The position numbers and the translations under genes are program-made. Shown piece by piece: positions 39,594 through 51,366 of a DNA stretch of 64,000 nt (position 1 is its first letter; each line of letters begins with the position of its first letter). The notes beneath the pieces were generated by a model. The model was not told the origin of the DNA. It saw only the letters and a program-made list of their open reading frames with translations, and searched no databases. Location: positions 80,043,889 through 80,107,888 of the forward strand of contig NC_092808.1 in assembly GCF_040954645.1 (NCBI RefSeq), read 5' to 3'. This DNA comes from Diabrotica undecimpunctata. Taxonomy: Eukaryota > Arthropoda > Insecta > Coleoptera > Chrysomelidae.

Positions 39594-40776
39594 CAAAATG
39601 AATGTCCAATCAGAATTTGTAAAATTATAATTAACTAATGAAAGAAAATTCAATCAATTTGAAAGTTAAAAAAAAATATTGAAAATATCTACAAAGTAAA
39701 TTTCAAAACTTAAAAAATTGATAATTCCACTATTAAATTGATTTTTATTAATAATTATTTCTAAAATGTTAAAGGAATTCTACAAATTGAATTTTACCTA
39801 TTGATAAATAGAAATAATATATTTTGTATTTGATTATTAATGTAATAATAAATCAAATTTTTCTTATATCTGAACAACCATTATTTATGCAATACAAATT
39901 TAAAAACCTTTTTATTGTAATAAAAAATAAGTAAAATTACTATTTGTTATACCGAAAATATTCAATAGTTAACATTATAAAATTACTTTAATTTAATAAA
40001 ATTACTTAACCGGTTTCATAATTAATTTTTATCAATCATCAGATAATTTCAATTGATTATTATATTGAAAATATTTTTTTTTTGTTTTTCATTCTAATAT
40101 CAAACATTTGTTCAATTAAAAATTAATTCGTAAAATATTTATATTTAAGAAAAAAATGTGATTTGTAAAGTAAATATGACTTTAGTTTGAAAAAAAAAAC
40201 ATTATCATAATATCATTTTAAAACTACAAAATATTCTATAAAAGATTCAGACGATGACGTAGAGTTTTATCAAATGTTTTAGAAACATTGTTTTATTACT
40301 GATCAGTTCAAAATTTCGGCTCTATCTCTCCGACTATTAGGCAAGCTCCCTTTCCTTTATCTAAGCCTAAGCAGTCAGATGGATATTTTGAGCGGTGTTG
40401 CCAATCTCATTCCTCTGGATGTTTTTCAAATAAGGTGTTAACCATAAAATATTTACAGGAAAGAAAGGAAATAACTACAAACCATTAAGTTTATTTTTGT
40501 TATTAGTCTGTTGTAGTAGATTAGTAAATACAATGAAAAATATAGGCAAATATCCGATTTATTTAAAGATACGAAGAAGATATAACTCTCAAAAAGATCT
40601 GCAAATCGGATTATTACAAGGCGATTGGCAACATTGACTATGGTGCGTCCTAAAAGGAGACAGATAGTTGAACGATATTTTATACAATGTCTATCACCGG
40701 GTATGGATTTATTTTTGTCCAAGTTTTATATTGGTCCACTATTTCAAATGCAGTTCAAACAGACATATATTAAATT

Positions 40777-40807
40777 GTATGTTCCGTTTTAAATTCGTTC
40801 AATCTGT
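40777..40807. repeat. Right 31-bp terminal inverted repeat
   Basis: Partner of 38050-38080. Confidence 0.85.
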
Positions 40808-40820
40808 ATATGTATGTATA

Positions 40821-40903
<83 letters not shown>

Positions 40904-40910
40904 ATATATG
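40808..40910. repeat. (TA)n microsatellite
   Basis: TA run, with GTATGTATATGTATATGTG at its left edge, directly beside the right terminal inverted repeat. Confidence 0.95.
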
Positions 40911-42635
40911 TATATTTTTATGATTCTAAAATAGATCAAGAAAATAAATTGTATGCAAAATAACAAGAGCTCATAAATATTCAAGGTGTTTAGCTGACCC
41001 TGTATAGGTTAAGAATGTGTAGATAAGAATTTTCAAATTAATGGTTGATAGACAATGGTTTGTATATTATTTTTTTTTTTTAAGGTAATGTTATCAATTA
41101 GATGTTATCTTTTACAAATACGAATTTGCTGTAGACACAAAAGAACGGTTAGTCGGTATTATCTTCTGTTAATTTAGGGAAAAACCTAAGTGGGTAAAAT
41201 ATAAAATATAAAAATAGTGGGTAGAACGAGTACTGTTTTGTGAACAGCTTTGGAAGGAGGAAGCTGAGCCTCACGTGTTTCGAAAATTGAACAGTTTTGC
41301 GGTAACACAATCCGGAGACTAAATCAGTGTCCGTCGGGAAACATCGCAGAGAGTAAATCAAGAAGGTCATTCAAATTATTTGTGAACTAAGCGTTGTATT
41401 TGTCCCATATATGTTTTTGTAACCCATTTTATACAGTAATTGATTAAAAAGAATTGAATTTACAAATCAAATAATTGGCACATAATAAACTTTTTTTGTT
41501 TTTTTAAGAAAGTTAATTAGAACAATTTTTAAAGTAAATTAAATAGGGACTTCGTTTAAACTTCGTTTAAAAGGGAGATAACAAAATTAAGTTTTTCTTA
41601 TGTTCTGAGAAATAAATTGTACACGATCTTTATTTTTATATTTCTATATTAAAATTAAATGGTTTTTTTAAAGGGTCATAAAATTTGTATATAATATTTA
41701 TTCTCCTGGTCTATCCTAAAGAAAATACTAGAAGCCACGAATTAAAGGTAAAATATTTTTGTTTGTAGTAAAAAACCCTGAGAAATTCAATCTTATTTAA
41801 TTTAATTTAATTCATTTAAATTTAACTTAATTTAAACTTAAGCAGATCATAATTTTTTTAAAACAATTTTTAGAAATTCTGATCATAAACTTATGACGCT
41901 TTTATATGTTTTTTATATAAGAATTGTGTAAATTAATACCCAACATATTTTCACTTCATTGATTTGTAGCTTTTTTGTGGTTTAATAGCAAAAGAAAATT
42001 CCAATAAATTGTTTTTTTCAATTGTCCTCAAACACTGCTTTTACAATAGACGTAATAGCGGCCCTTGGGCAGTAAACTGTTTTGCTGTTCGATGGTAAAC
42101 CTATTTTGTGGCTTCTGTTTTTATTCTCCCTTTGATTTCAGTTTAGGCCGAGGGCAATTATTTAACCAATTTTTCTCCGTTTTTGGTTTTTATTTTTGGA
42201 CTGTATATAAATACCCCGGATTTCTATTTGTAGAATAAGTTCTTATTTCGTCTAAAGCCGACATCAATCATACAGGATTTGCAATAAAAATTTCTAAGTA
42301 AATTTAGAAAAATGTTTATTAGTTTTTAATAAATTAAATTACAGATTTTTTAGATTTATTATGAAACGTTAACCCAATATAAATAACCCAATATGAAAAG
42401 TTTTTGAGCAAATACGGTTAAAATATATCTTGTCAATATCACAGACAAGATGTATCTGTGACGAGGAGTCATTTTAATACGATCCAAGATAAGAATACGT
42501 GAAGAAATATTATTGGAAAAGCCAACTTATTATAACGATAAAGGCAAAAAAGTAATTATAAATATTATAACTAGTAGTTTTCAACCTAATGTATCTATAA
42601 TAAACTTTCTGATTTTTTAAAAGACACCTTTGCTG
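40911..42635. other. AT-rich sequence, nothing recognised
   Basis: No coding similarity or repeat partner was recognised. Confidence 0.4.
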
Positions 42636-43440
42636 CAAAGAAGCATTTCCCAACAACTAGAACAAAAATATACCAAAAAGAATACACGAAGAAATAAATA
42701 AGAGATTGAGAAAAATTACGACATGGAACCTAGAGAAGGAGAAAATTACTGGAAAAACAACTAGAAATAATAAAACACAACTATGTTTCAAAAAAAGTTA
42801 GAAATTTTTATCAAGGAATAAAACAGTCACGGGTGACACAAAATAGAAGTACAATGTATTGCACAAATAAAGATGGTATGAGGAGACAAAACAGAAAACT
42901 AAAACAGATGGACACAGTATTTTGATATCATATCGAATTATTAAACGATAAAGGGCAAACAGGAATAGAAACACAACAACAGACACAAGAATAAAAATAA
43001 CAAAAAATACAGGAACCGACAGAGCAGGAGATAACAGAAGTAATAAGAAACTTAAAAAATAATAAAAGTCAAGCAGAAAGCCGGGTGCCAGCAGAAATAT
43101 TAAAAGTAGGAAGGGATATACTGCAGCAAAATACAGCTTGATTTATTGTAAAAATTTGGTAAAGCGAAAAATGCCATAGCAATGGAACACGCCACTCATC
43201 TGCTTAATTTACAAGAAAAGTGACAAAACTGTATGTCAGAATTACTAAGGAATCTACTAAGAAAACCTACAAGACAGAGCTAATAAAAGAACAGCAGGCT
43301 GGTTTTAGACAGAAAAAACAACAACCGATCAAATTTGTATGTTTAAGTTATCACAAAACAACAGTTATGAACAAAACCTAGGTTTGCATATGCTCTTTAT
43401 TGATTTTAAACTTGCCTAAGACTTCATCAGGTTAGAGATT
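42636..43440 (+). pseudogene. RTE-like linker and RT N-terminal fragment (subfamily C)
   Basis: Plus strand with frame changes: near 42780 a Y-Q-G-I-K-like segment (KFLSRNK/GIKQSR), near 42880 MRRQNRKLKQMDTVF, near 42950 ELLNDKG-like, EPTEQEITEVIRNLKNNKS (43015), VPAEILKVGRDILQQ (43088), then decayed blocks corresponding to K-K-G-D-x-x-x-C-x-N-Y-R and to A-G-F-R-x-x-x-x-T-T-D-Q-I (43310), ending at LHMLFIDFKLA (43388). These are the standard linker-fingers blocks of RTE-like elements with many stops. It is cut at 43440 by the 3' end of an opposite-strand subfamily B copy. Confidence 0.55.
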
Positions 43441-43442
43441 AC

Positions 43443-44930
43443 TTCTTCTTTTTCTAGTGCCGTCTCCACTAATAAAGGTTGGCTATAACCACTGCAAATT
43501 TGTCTCTATCTTCTGCTTTTCTTAAGAGCGTTTGTGTGTTTAACCCGGTCCAGTCGCGAATGTTTTTCAGCCAGGATATTTGTCGTCTACCAGGACCCCT
43601 TTTGCCTTTGATTTTAACCTTCATAATCAGCTGCAATAACTCGTACTTATCATTTCTAGGTATGTGCCCCAAATATGCTGTCTTTCGCGTTTTAATGGTG
43701 GTCCAAAGTTCTCTGTCTCATCCCATTTCGTGCAACACCATTTCGTTCGTAATATGTTCGGTCCATGGTATCTTCAAAATTGTCCTAAAAAGCCACATCT
43801 CAAAAACTTCCAGTTTTCCCATTAAGTCAACATTAACAGTCCAGATTTCGACACCATAAATAAGAATAGAGTGGATATAGCATTTTACCATCCGATGTCG
43901 GATTTGCAGATTTAATCTTTGGTTACTCAGAAATTTCCCCATCTTCAAAAAGGCTGCTCTTGGATGTTCTATTCTTGAGCGAATTTCTAAATTCGAATTA
44001 CGATCTTCTGTATTCCAGACTCCTAAGCATTTCATTTTGTTTGGTTTTATTAAATCAAACTATTCCCCAGTACCACAAATTGTATTTAGTAACGTCTGCA
44101 GGTATGTCTCGCTTTCAGCGGTAATTACTGTATCGTCAGCATAACGGATGTTATTTATATTTTCACCATTTATCTTGATCTCTTCTGTATAGTTTTTAAC
44201 TGCTTGCCCAAATAACTCTTCGGAATATATATTAAATAGTAATGGTGAAATTATACAGCCCTGCCTCACTCCTCTACTTATCTGTTGCGCATCCGTGCTA
44301 TTTCCATCTAATGTTACCACAGCATGTTAGTTCCAATAGAGATTTCTCACTATAATAATGTTATTTTTGTCGAGTCCTTTTCTCTTTAGACATTCCATGA
44401 GAATGTTATGTTTAACTTTGTCGATAGCTTTCTCATAGTCTATAAACGCAACGAAAAGATCTTTTTGTTGGTCTCGACATTTTTGGGCAAGAGTTGTGAA
44501 ATTATACAGAGTTTCCGCTGTTCCGAAGCCATTACGAAAGCCAAACTGTCTATTACTCTAATCCGTTTCGCACTTTCTGAATATTATTTCATGTATTCTT
44601 TAAAAATGTTATCAATACGTATGACATTCAGCTGATTAATCTATAGTCATTACAGTGTTTGGGGTTCTTAGTTTTTGGTAGCGGAACAAAGGTCGATAGC
44701 AGCCATTTTATTGGTATCTCACCAGATTTGTACATGTTTTTATAGAGTATAGTTATTGCACTTAAATTGTCTTCGTCTCTAAGTTTAATCAGCTTGATAT
44801 GAACTTCATCAGGCTCGGGGGCACTGCCAGATTTTGAGTTATTAGAGCATGTTGAACTTCAGATTATAATATTATTGGAGCTTCATCATTATTAATTTGT
44901 GTTGGTTCCGTTCTTATGTCCACGGAAAGA
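43443..44930 (-). pseudogene. RTE-like reverse transcriptase copy (subfamily B)
   Basis: Minus strand, from the right: SGSAPEPDEVHIKLIKLRDE (44820), YKSGEIPIKWLLSTFVPLPK (44700), QFGFRNGFGTAETLYNF (44530), DLFVAFIDYEKAIDKVKHN (44430), ISRGVRQGCIISPLLFNIYS (44260), NNIRYADDTVITAES (44130, intact YADD), WNTEDRNSNLEIRSRIE (43990), ILIYGVEIWTVN (43850), MWLFRTILKIPWTEHITNEM (43780), GHIPRNDKYELLQLIMKVKI and GRRQISWLKNIRDWTGLN (43660-43560). The 3' tail at 43443 is CTTCTTCTTTTTC in plus orientation. Endonuclease is absent (5' truncated near 44930). Frameshifts occur near 43700 and 44050 and stops upstream of 44320. Confidence 0.75.
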
Positions 44931-45230
44931 TCTAGAATATTTAGAGATTTAAGAGAAGAAAATCCTAAAGTTTTTGGTGAAACAAAGAAGGTTAATGAAG
45001 AGTGGCACAGAAAAACAAACCAGAAGCTAATCGAGATCTATAAAAGACCTAAAATATTGCAGAAAATCGGAGAACAGAGATTTAGATGGTTGGGACATGT
45101 TATACAAATAAAAAAGGAAAGAAACGTCCTAAAAGTCCTAAAAGCAGCAGAACAAGTGAAGAGAAGAAGAGGGAAACCACAAACCACGAAGGAAATGGTT
45201 TGAGACCGTTCGGACAGTGTGAGTTCGATA
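44916..45230 (+). pseudogene. RTE-like C-terminal tail fragment (subfamily D)
   Basis: The 95-codon plus-strand frame reads RTNQKLIEIYKRP-like (KTNQKLIEIYKRPKILQKIG), then QRFRWLGHVIQIKKERNVLK and VKRRRGKPQTT. The RWLGH motif followed by a basic R-R-R-x-G-x-P segment is the usual C-terminal tail of RTE/Jockey-like insect elements (R-x-RWLGHV-x-R-M). The terminal W-x-D-x-V motif is lost. It adjoins the 5' end of the subfamily B copy. Confidence 0.6.
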
Positions 45231-46286
45231 TAGCTAATATGAAGGGGTATTTTGTACATATAAATATACTAAATACAAAATTATTCCTCATTATGAAAAG
45301 TGTTTTTTTTTATTTTTTTGCAATTTCAATACTTGTTTTAATAGGAAAGTCCTTTGTAGATGTATGTATGATTTTTTGTTTTGTCTAATCCATATGTCCA
45401 ATAATTTCAAAAAATGTATTGCAAAACAAAACAGATATTTATATAAAATTTGCAATTTGTATTCGCTTTAATTTATGTATATATAGTGTTGACATCCTGT
45501 AAATTCTCTGGTATATCCCGAGGGTAAAGCACGTCATTAACTCAACATCAACGAACCGGTGATATCAGTGGTCACGGAAAGTGACGACGACAACACTGAA
45601 GCTATAGTTGGGTTTCTGGGAATTGCAAGACAGCCTGAAAGGGCCCTCCAGACGCCTTAAGGGTGCTCTTGTTGATATTCACAAACTACGAAAACTTGTT
45701 ATTTCTCTTCAACCTAAACTAGTGTCTTTAATAAAAATAAAGCTTGGCTATTGTGAATAATACACAAATATTGACTTTATAGAGGCTGCCGTATTAAAAT
45801 AAAACATTTTATGGATAATATTAAGCTAACTTATAATACAGAATATAATTATAATACATAATTGAATAATAAATACATAGTTATCCCATATTTAGCAATA
45901 TTTGTTACTAAATATTAATAAATAATACCCAAGAAAAATTATTAAAATAATCACAGATTTAACAAAATTATAAGCCAATTTTCAATATTTTCTTATAATA
46001 CATATAATACATACAATCAAATATAGACAATATGACTATGGCTGTGCATATCTTCAATAAAATACAAAAAATTGGAATAAATCACAATTTTTAGGTTCTA
46101 AATCTCTACCATTTTATTAGTCAATCAGTTGTTTGTCTTCATGGTTTGTTTATAATTGAGTCCATTGAAATGTTACATTTTTAGGCCTTATCGTATTTTT
46201 TTTTGTTATATTGGAGAATAAGAATAAGTTTAAGTTTAAGTTTGTGATCCCCTAAACTAGCAACTTTACAAAAAAAATTGATTAGG
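45231..46286. other. Unassigned sequence
   Basis: A less AT-rich patch at 45530-45670 (ACCGGTGATATCAGTGGTCA onward) was inspected on both strands; no coding similarity was recognised. Confidence 0.35.
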
Positions 46287-47453
46287 CATTATTTGTAGCA
46301 AATTAAATTGTCTACAACGTCATTTCATTTACTTTTTATCTTAAAATAAAGAATAAAAATGTTATTAACAAAAATAACTAAGTAATTTTAAATTTTTTTA
46401 TTTTGGTCCTTTAACGTTGTTTTTATTCGTTTTACAATAAAATGGCACTAGAACAACATTATGAAGATTTTATCAAAAAAAGTTTTTGCTATAAATATGT
46501 GTAATTTGCAGCGCTCCGAATTTGACAGTGTATTTGATTGTTCGTAAGAATACGATCAAAACGAACCATTATACGTAGTTTTGAACTATATGTTGTTTTA
46601 TTTATACCATTGTACATCAATCTATTATTTATCAATTTATATTATTACTAATTTAATTACTAATTTATTACCGATTCTTTCCGCCACTACAAATATTAAA
46701 CCACCTTGTGCGCTTGCGTCGAACGAGAAAATCAACAATCGACAGAGATAAAGTTTATAAAGAGCACCGTGCCAACATTATCCCATTGATTTCGCGCGCC
46801 TAACTGACATTCAAAATCGACGGTTGCTTCAAGCGTTGTTTGTGAGAGAATGGTTCATTTTACACGAAAAGTGGTAATAAGCATTATTGTTTAAAATTAT
46901 CTCAGCTACATTTTTTACTTAAAACATTTTTTTTTCTACGGCGTACAGATTCTTGGTAAATCGATTTTTTACCCCCATACGAGAGGGGTTTTAGAGGAAA
47001 GCCCAGGAGTAAAAGTAGTAAACTCTTTTACATCTTTTTTTGGTCTCAAAATTAATAATCTCATCAAAATTTAGCTCGTTCGTATGATTTTTAGAGGTTC
47101 ACTGGCATTTTTGTCTCTCACTTCTGGAGTAAACTGCTAGTTTACGAGATATAGTGCGAAAACCCGTTGTACCCCCTATTTCAAGATAACGAGTATTCAA
47201 GAACCTGGTCAACTCTAAAGCGCTGTAAAATCTAGAGAAATTAATAAAATTAAACAAATTTGTAATGAAACTTATTCTTATAAAAATCCCCGATAATATT
47301 GCTGTAATTTTTTTTATTGTAAATTAAGCAGAAAAAAACATAAGGCCCAAAAAAATTTTTTCCCAAAAATTTTTTTTTAATTTTTTTATAACCTCTCCAT
47401 TTTACGATTAAAAGTAATATAAATAAAGACAATTTAATTTGCTACAAATAATG
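46287..47453. repeat. Segment bounded by 27-bp perfect inverted repeats
   Basis: 46287-46313 and 47427-47453 are exact complements (core CATTATTTGTAGC). The similarity extends outward in weaker form, with CTAGCAAC and AAGTTTAAGTTT on the left matched by GTTGCTAG and AAACTTAAACTT on the right (to about 47575). Inside, GCTAGTTTACGAGATATAGT (47139) is repeated directly at about 47478 outside the right arm. No coding frame was recognised in the 1.1-kb centre. It could be a non-autonomous TIR transposon or an inverted duplication. Confidence 0.6.
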
Positions 47454-49805
47454 TTTTATACAACTTACTGTATGGTTGCTAGTTTACGAGCTACGGTGTG
47501 AAAATACTTTGCACCCCTTTTTCCAAGATGGTGGCCGAGGGACAAGGGTGGAGACTTTAAAAACTTAAACTTAAGCTTATTCATACCCGTAATAAATTTG
47601 CGTCCTCTTCAAAATGAAACCCAAAAGCGACTTTTCAATGGACTAACTGAGATATAACAAACCACGAAAGTTCGTAGTTTTTTATATTGCCTAGAGTCAA
47701 ACTGAATTGAAAGATGTACCTAACAATTGTGAAAATTGTTAGTTTTAGAAAATACTAAAGATTAGTTTAATATATTAAAAATTTATTTTACATAATATAT
47801 GTCTCTCAATAAAATTGAAATTAGACAATTGATTATGCCTTACCGGTATTATAGTTACACTAGTGAAGCGAATACAGAAAAAATCTTATTATTTGGAGTT
47901 AAAGTTTTATTTATAATTAAAAATTTAACTCCAAAATTTTTTCCAGAGATAGAGTTTTAGAAACTGTGTGAATTAAAGGTTCAATATTTAGATATTGCCA
48001 TGCACATAAGAATCTCTTTTATAGCTCTTATAGTTGACGGGGTGGTTTTTATACAAATTACACACTGTCAGCTATTTCTGCTTTCCTTGCATGGAGATTT
48101 TTAAGTGTAGGGATTAAGTGTACACTTAACGCATGTTTTTTGTGTCGCTTTTATTTTGATAATTGATATATTTGGGTACTTCACGTTTGGAATACCTTAT
48201 TTTTAAAGATATAACTATATTTCAGAGTGCTTTTACTTCATATAAGTCTTTATTATTTGGTTTAGTTCTTTTATTCTTATTCTGCATAAATAATTTTTAA
48301 ATAAATAAAGAAATTTTTAGGCTCCGCTTTCGGGGCTAAAAATATAAATATTAGATAATTTGGATATACAATGGAAATATTTATCTTCGAAGCAGTCGAC
48401 CTCGTTGTACCGGGCCGTCTATCTTCTGATAAGAATATTAAAACGTGGAATCCTCTATGGGTGACTTATCCACCCTGAGTTCTCTTGAAGTCATTACAGA
48501 TCATTTCTAGTCATCGTATTAATTTAAAAAAGACAACAAAAAAGATAAAATACATTAGCAGTTCTACTATCGGATAACATATAACACAAAGATAGGTTAT
48601 TATAATAGTTCATGTAATCAACTTGTTGGTATAAATGATCAGTTTGTATAAATCAGTATAAAAAACTTATTTACATTAAAGTCTAAGATGCCTTACAATG
48701 TAAATTCTTAATAACTTTAGTAGGATTTATTAGAGTTGTGTCGACGAAAAGTATATTTTTTATAATTTTTAATAAGGAAATATTATCTCAGCAAAAGGGA
48801 AATATCCCAGGTGCCTTATTTACCCTTATCTAGAATTCAGAATTTTCATTGAAACGAACAGCAAGCAGCAGCGTTCACCACTATAGTAACGTAATATGTT
48901 TGTCACGTCGACTTTGTTTGTAATATTGAAAACTTCTGGCAAGAGCAGATGCGATGTTCTCATAGGCGACTACTGATACAAAAACGATACAACAGCCGTG
49001 GCGGCTTTCCTTTATGCTTTGTATTCGAGTATGAGAAAAGGGTGATATTATTTAAAAAAAAAAGCTACCTTAAATTTGTAGGATCTTAGATAAATAAAAC
49101 TTTGAAATACTTTTCAATAAACGTTCACAAAATTTCATTAATCCACGTGAGTTGATCCGAACGGTCTTTTTCCATCTGAAAAAAATCCACTTATATATAA
49201 AGGTATGCATAGTTTTTTTTTGTAGAGTATATTTTGCATACTAATAAAATTGCCCTTATGCAAAGTATGATGCAAAGCTACTGATGCCCAGAATGATGTT
49301 TCAATATTAATATACGAAAATAGATACTAATAAAACTTAGCAGATGTTGCGAAATACATTAACCTAAGTAAAGCATTTTTTTGTAGAAAACCGTAATTTA
49401 ATATTTGAAAAATTATTTGTACATAATAAATGAGAGCAGTCTCTTAAACTAATACATAGCTTTTTCTCTTAAAAAATAATGTGATATTCATAATAATTAA
49501 CGTAATCCAACATGTCCTAGACAAATGGGTGTCCGCCATTGTTATTCACTATATGTTATATAATTAACATCTTTTTTATTTATTAATTGTTATTAATTTG
49601 AAAATAAATTATAACAATTAATCTGGATTAAAATTGGCTAATTATAAACAGTGATGACTAGTGAATATAGTTGAACTACATAAATAATTTATAAATTAAA
49701 TCGGATTAAAAATGGCTACTGACTGGCGGTGACACTAGTTGTTAATACCGGAACTATAGTAATAGCATGGTGTCGTACTTGGCGGTCTTGTTGCCAGATT
49801 AATTT
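47454..49805. other. Unassigned sequence with small hairpins
   Basis: Two perfect hairpins were noted: 47720-47742 (CTAACAATT arms) and 47892-47935 (TTTGGAGTTAAA arms, 20-nt loop). No coding similarity was recognised. The right part (about 49500-49805) could be 3' sequence of the Penelope-like fragment that follows. Confidence 0.35.
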
Positions 49806-49810
49806 TTGTC

Positions 49811-50125
49811 TTTTTCTTCAATACCGTTTTTATGTTGTTAAAAACCATTGAGCATCATCTCTTTGGTTTAAACTGTTAGAATTTTTTTTTATTTCTATTG
49901 ATTCTCTAATCTCACGTTTTCTTTTTATTTCGATGATAGCTAGCTTTGTCGTTTTATTTAGGTTTGTCGTATGTCCTGTATTTAAGGCATGTTGTGCAAG
50001 GAACGGCGATTTTTCTCTCCTTTCGATGGCATTTCGTTAAACATGGATTCTTCGATTGGTCTGTCTGATGTACGATTTGTTGCAGTTCATGAGATTCTAC
50101 GGGGGATTTTATTCTGTTATTTCTA
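49811..50125 (-). pseudogene. Penelope-like element GIY-YIG endonuclease remnant
   Basis: Minus strand, from the right: MNCNKSYIRQTNRRIHV near 50093, corresponding to C-x-K-x-YIGQTNR of Penelope-like GIY-YIG domains (the second glycine is arginine here), a stop, then RNAIERREKSPFLAQHALNT, GHTTNLNKTTKLAIIEIKRK, REIRESIEIKKNSNSLNQRD and DAQWFLTT before a stop at 49811. The A-E-H/A-Q-H, GH, and R-E-x-x-E-S-I-E-I-x-K-N-x-x-x-N-x-R-D-D segment is the family's C-terminal signature. The reverse transcriptase part is missing. The fragment abuts the end of the gypsy pol frame (about 50157), so it probably marks a deletion or insertion junction that replaced the gypsy 3' end. Confidence 0.65.
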
Positions 50126-50156
50126 TTTATACATTGCACCCTATATAGACCTTGAA

Positions 50157-51200
50157 AATCTATAGGTTTTTTCGACGAGTTGGTTTTATAACTCTACCAA
50201 ACCTACATCTATTTGGAGTGTCATTGTTTAAAGTCACGTTTGGAGAAACAATTTTGGTTGTGTGGTTAGATTCTAAAATAATACTTTGTGGCACTGATAT
50301 TGGTTTAAACTCACTTGTTAGGGAGTCAACAGTTAACTATGTTCCCATTAACGGAACAATGGGAATATTATTAAACATGTCTTGTTTTGGAACACTATAA
50401 TTGTAGAGATTACTACTTATAGTAGATACTGTGTTGGTATTTGAATAATTTGGATCGTCGATATCACTTCTTAAAGAGTTTGCATAAACAAATTTGATAA
50501 GAGATTTAACTTGCACTAAATAAGTACAATAACTTTATTTTTATAATCTTACCGCTTCGCCCAAGCTTGGTACGCTTATTTTTTACATAAACTGGCTTAT
50601 TTAATTTAAATAATTTTCTAGCTCTTACTGTACTTTGTGAAAAACAATTAGCGTATTTGCTTTGGCCCGAGGGTTTGATTAAGTCAAATCTGATTCTTGA
50701 TTTTAACTTTAGAATACCTTTAGATGGTGTCATATTTGTTAGTGTAGCACGGGTGTTTCTATAAGCAAACAGAAAACTTAATAATTTTAGAAAAATTTGT
50801 TGTTTAATTATGTCTTCCGTTTTTTACTGAAAATAAAGCCTTTTTTAAATCTTTCTTTACTGTTTGAACAGCTCTTTTAGCAAAGCCATTGCTAGGTGGA
50901 TGGTCTAGAGTTGACTTTATTGGAGTTATATCTTTTGACTATCCTTTAATTCAGTATTAATCCATCCATCAATTTGACATCTAAACATTTTGATTTTAGT
51001 CATGCATAAGTAAAATTGTATCGTTAAATAACTTTAGAAAATCAATAAATGTTCTATACGAATTATGAGGTGATTCTGGCGAAGACATATGATCATTACT
51101 TCTAGTGAAATTTTGATTTTTCAGGCAGATATCACATAAATTTTTCTATATGATCATTGAGATTTGGCCACTAACAATATGAACTAGTTAGTAATTTGCA
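50157..51200 (-). pseudogene. Gypsy integrase and pol C-terminus
   Basis: Minus strand: the second pair of the zinc-binding motif and lead-in as ICLKNQNFTRSNDHMSSPES (51140-51085), YRTFIDFLKLFNDTILLMHD (51060-51005), where the catalytic HIDF aspartate is kept, then ITPIKSTLDHPPSNGFAKRA and VQTVKKDLKKALF (50930-50840), the HPPSNG-x-A-E box in which the catalytic glutamate is lysine. The C-terminal domain reads MTPSKGILKLKSRIRFDLIK, KFKLN-like KPVYVKNKRTKLGRSGKI (50733-50530). The end is RCRFGRVIKPTRRKNL (50205-50157). Mutations and stops indicate a dead copy. Confidence 0.7.
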
Positions 51201-51366
51201 AAAATTTCAAATATAATTCTGTTCACCTTATAATTCATTCCTGCATTTTAAAAAGGTTATCGTCATCAACACTATTAGGCCAAATTGACAAAATAAGGTT
51301 CAATTCAAATATTAATTATGATAAAGGAAAAATATAGTCATCGACTTTAATCGACAGTTTGTTGTT

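Larger units (their letters stand above)
38050..40807 (-). mobile_element. TIR element of unknown family inserted in a (TA)n tract
   Basis: The ends (38050-38080 and 40777-40807) are perfect 31-bp inverted repeats starting ACAGATTGAACG. A second, inner inverted match lies at about 38265-38300 and 40297-40332 (AGAGATAGAGCCGAAATTTT and AACTGATCAGTAATA), so the right end carries about 300 bp more between outer and inner blocks. The element is 2.76 kb and encodes the 253-codon minus-strand frame at 38800-39561. Both outer flanks are (TA)n tracts, so the target looks like TA. I recognise no transposase catalytic motif, so the copy may be non-autonomous. Confidence 0.6.

Noticed and set aside
42636..44930. 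Second twin-priming structure (subfamily C plus / subfamily B minus)
   Set aside because: The plus-strand piece lies at the 3'-tail side of the minus-strand copy and belongs to another subfamily, so it cannot be an inverted 5' part of it.
45086..45388. 100-codon plus-strand frame overlapping the RTE subfamily D tail
   Set aside because: The overlapping 44916-45203 frame carries the RWLGH tail motif; this one is an off-frame shadow.
46680..46860. Promoter-like, GC-richer patch
   Set aside because: No TATA or initiator arrangement and no gene downstream on either strand.
50152..50400. 82-codon plus-strand frame
   Set aside because: It is antisense to the gypsy pol end, which reads sensibly on the minus strand.
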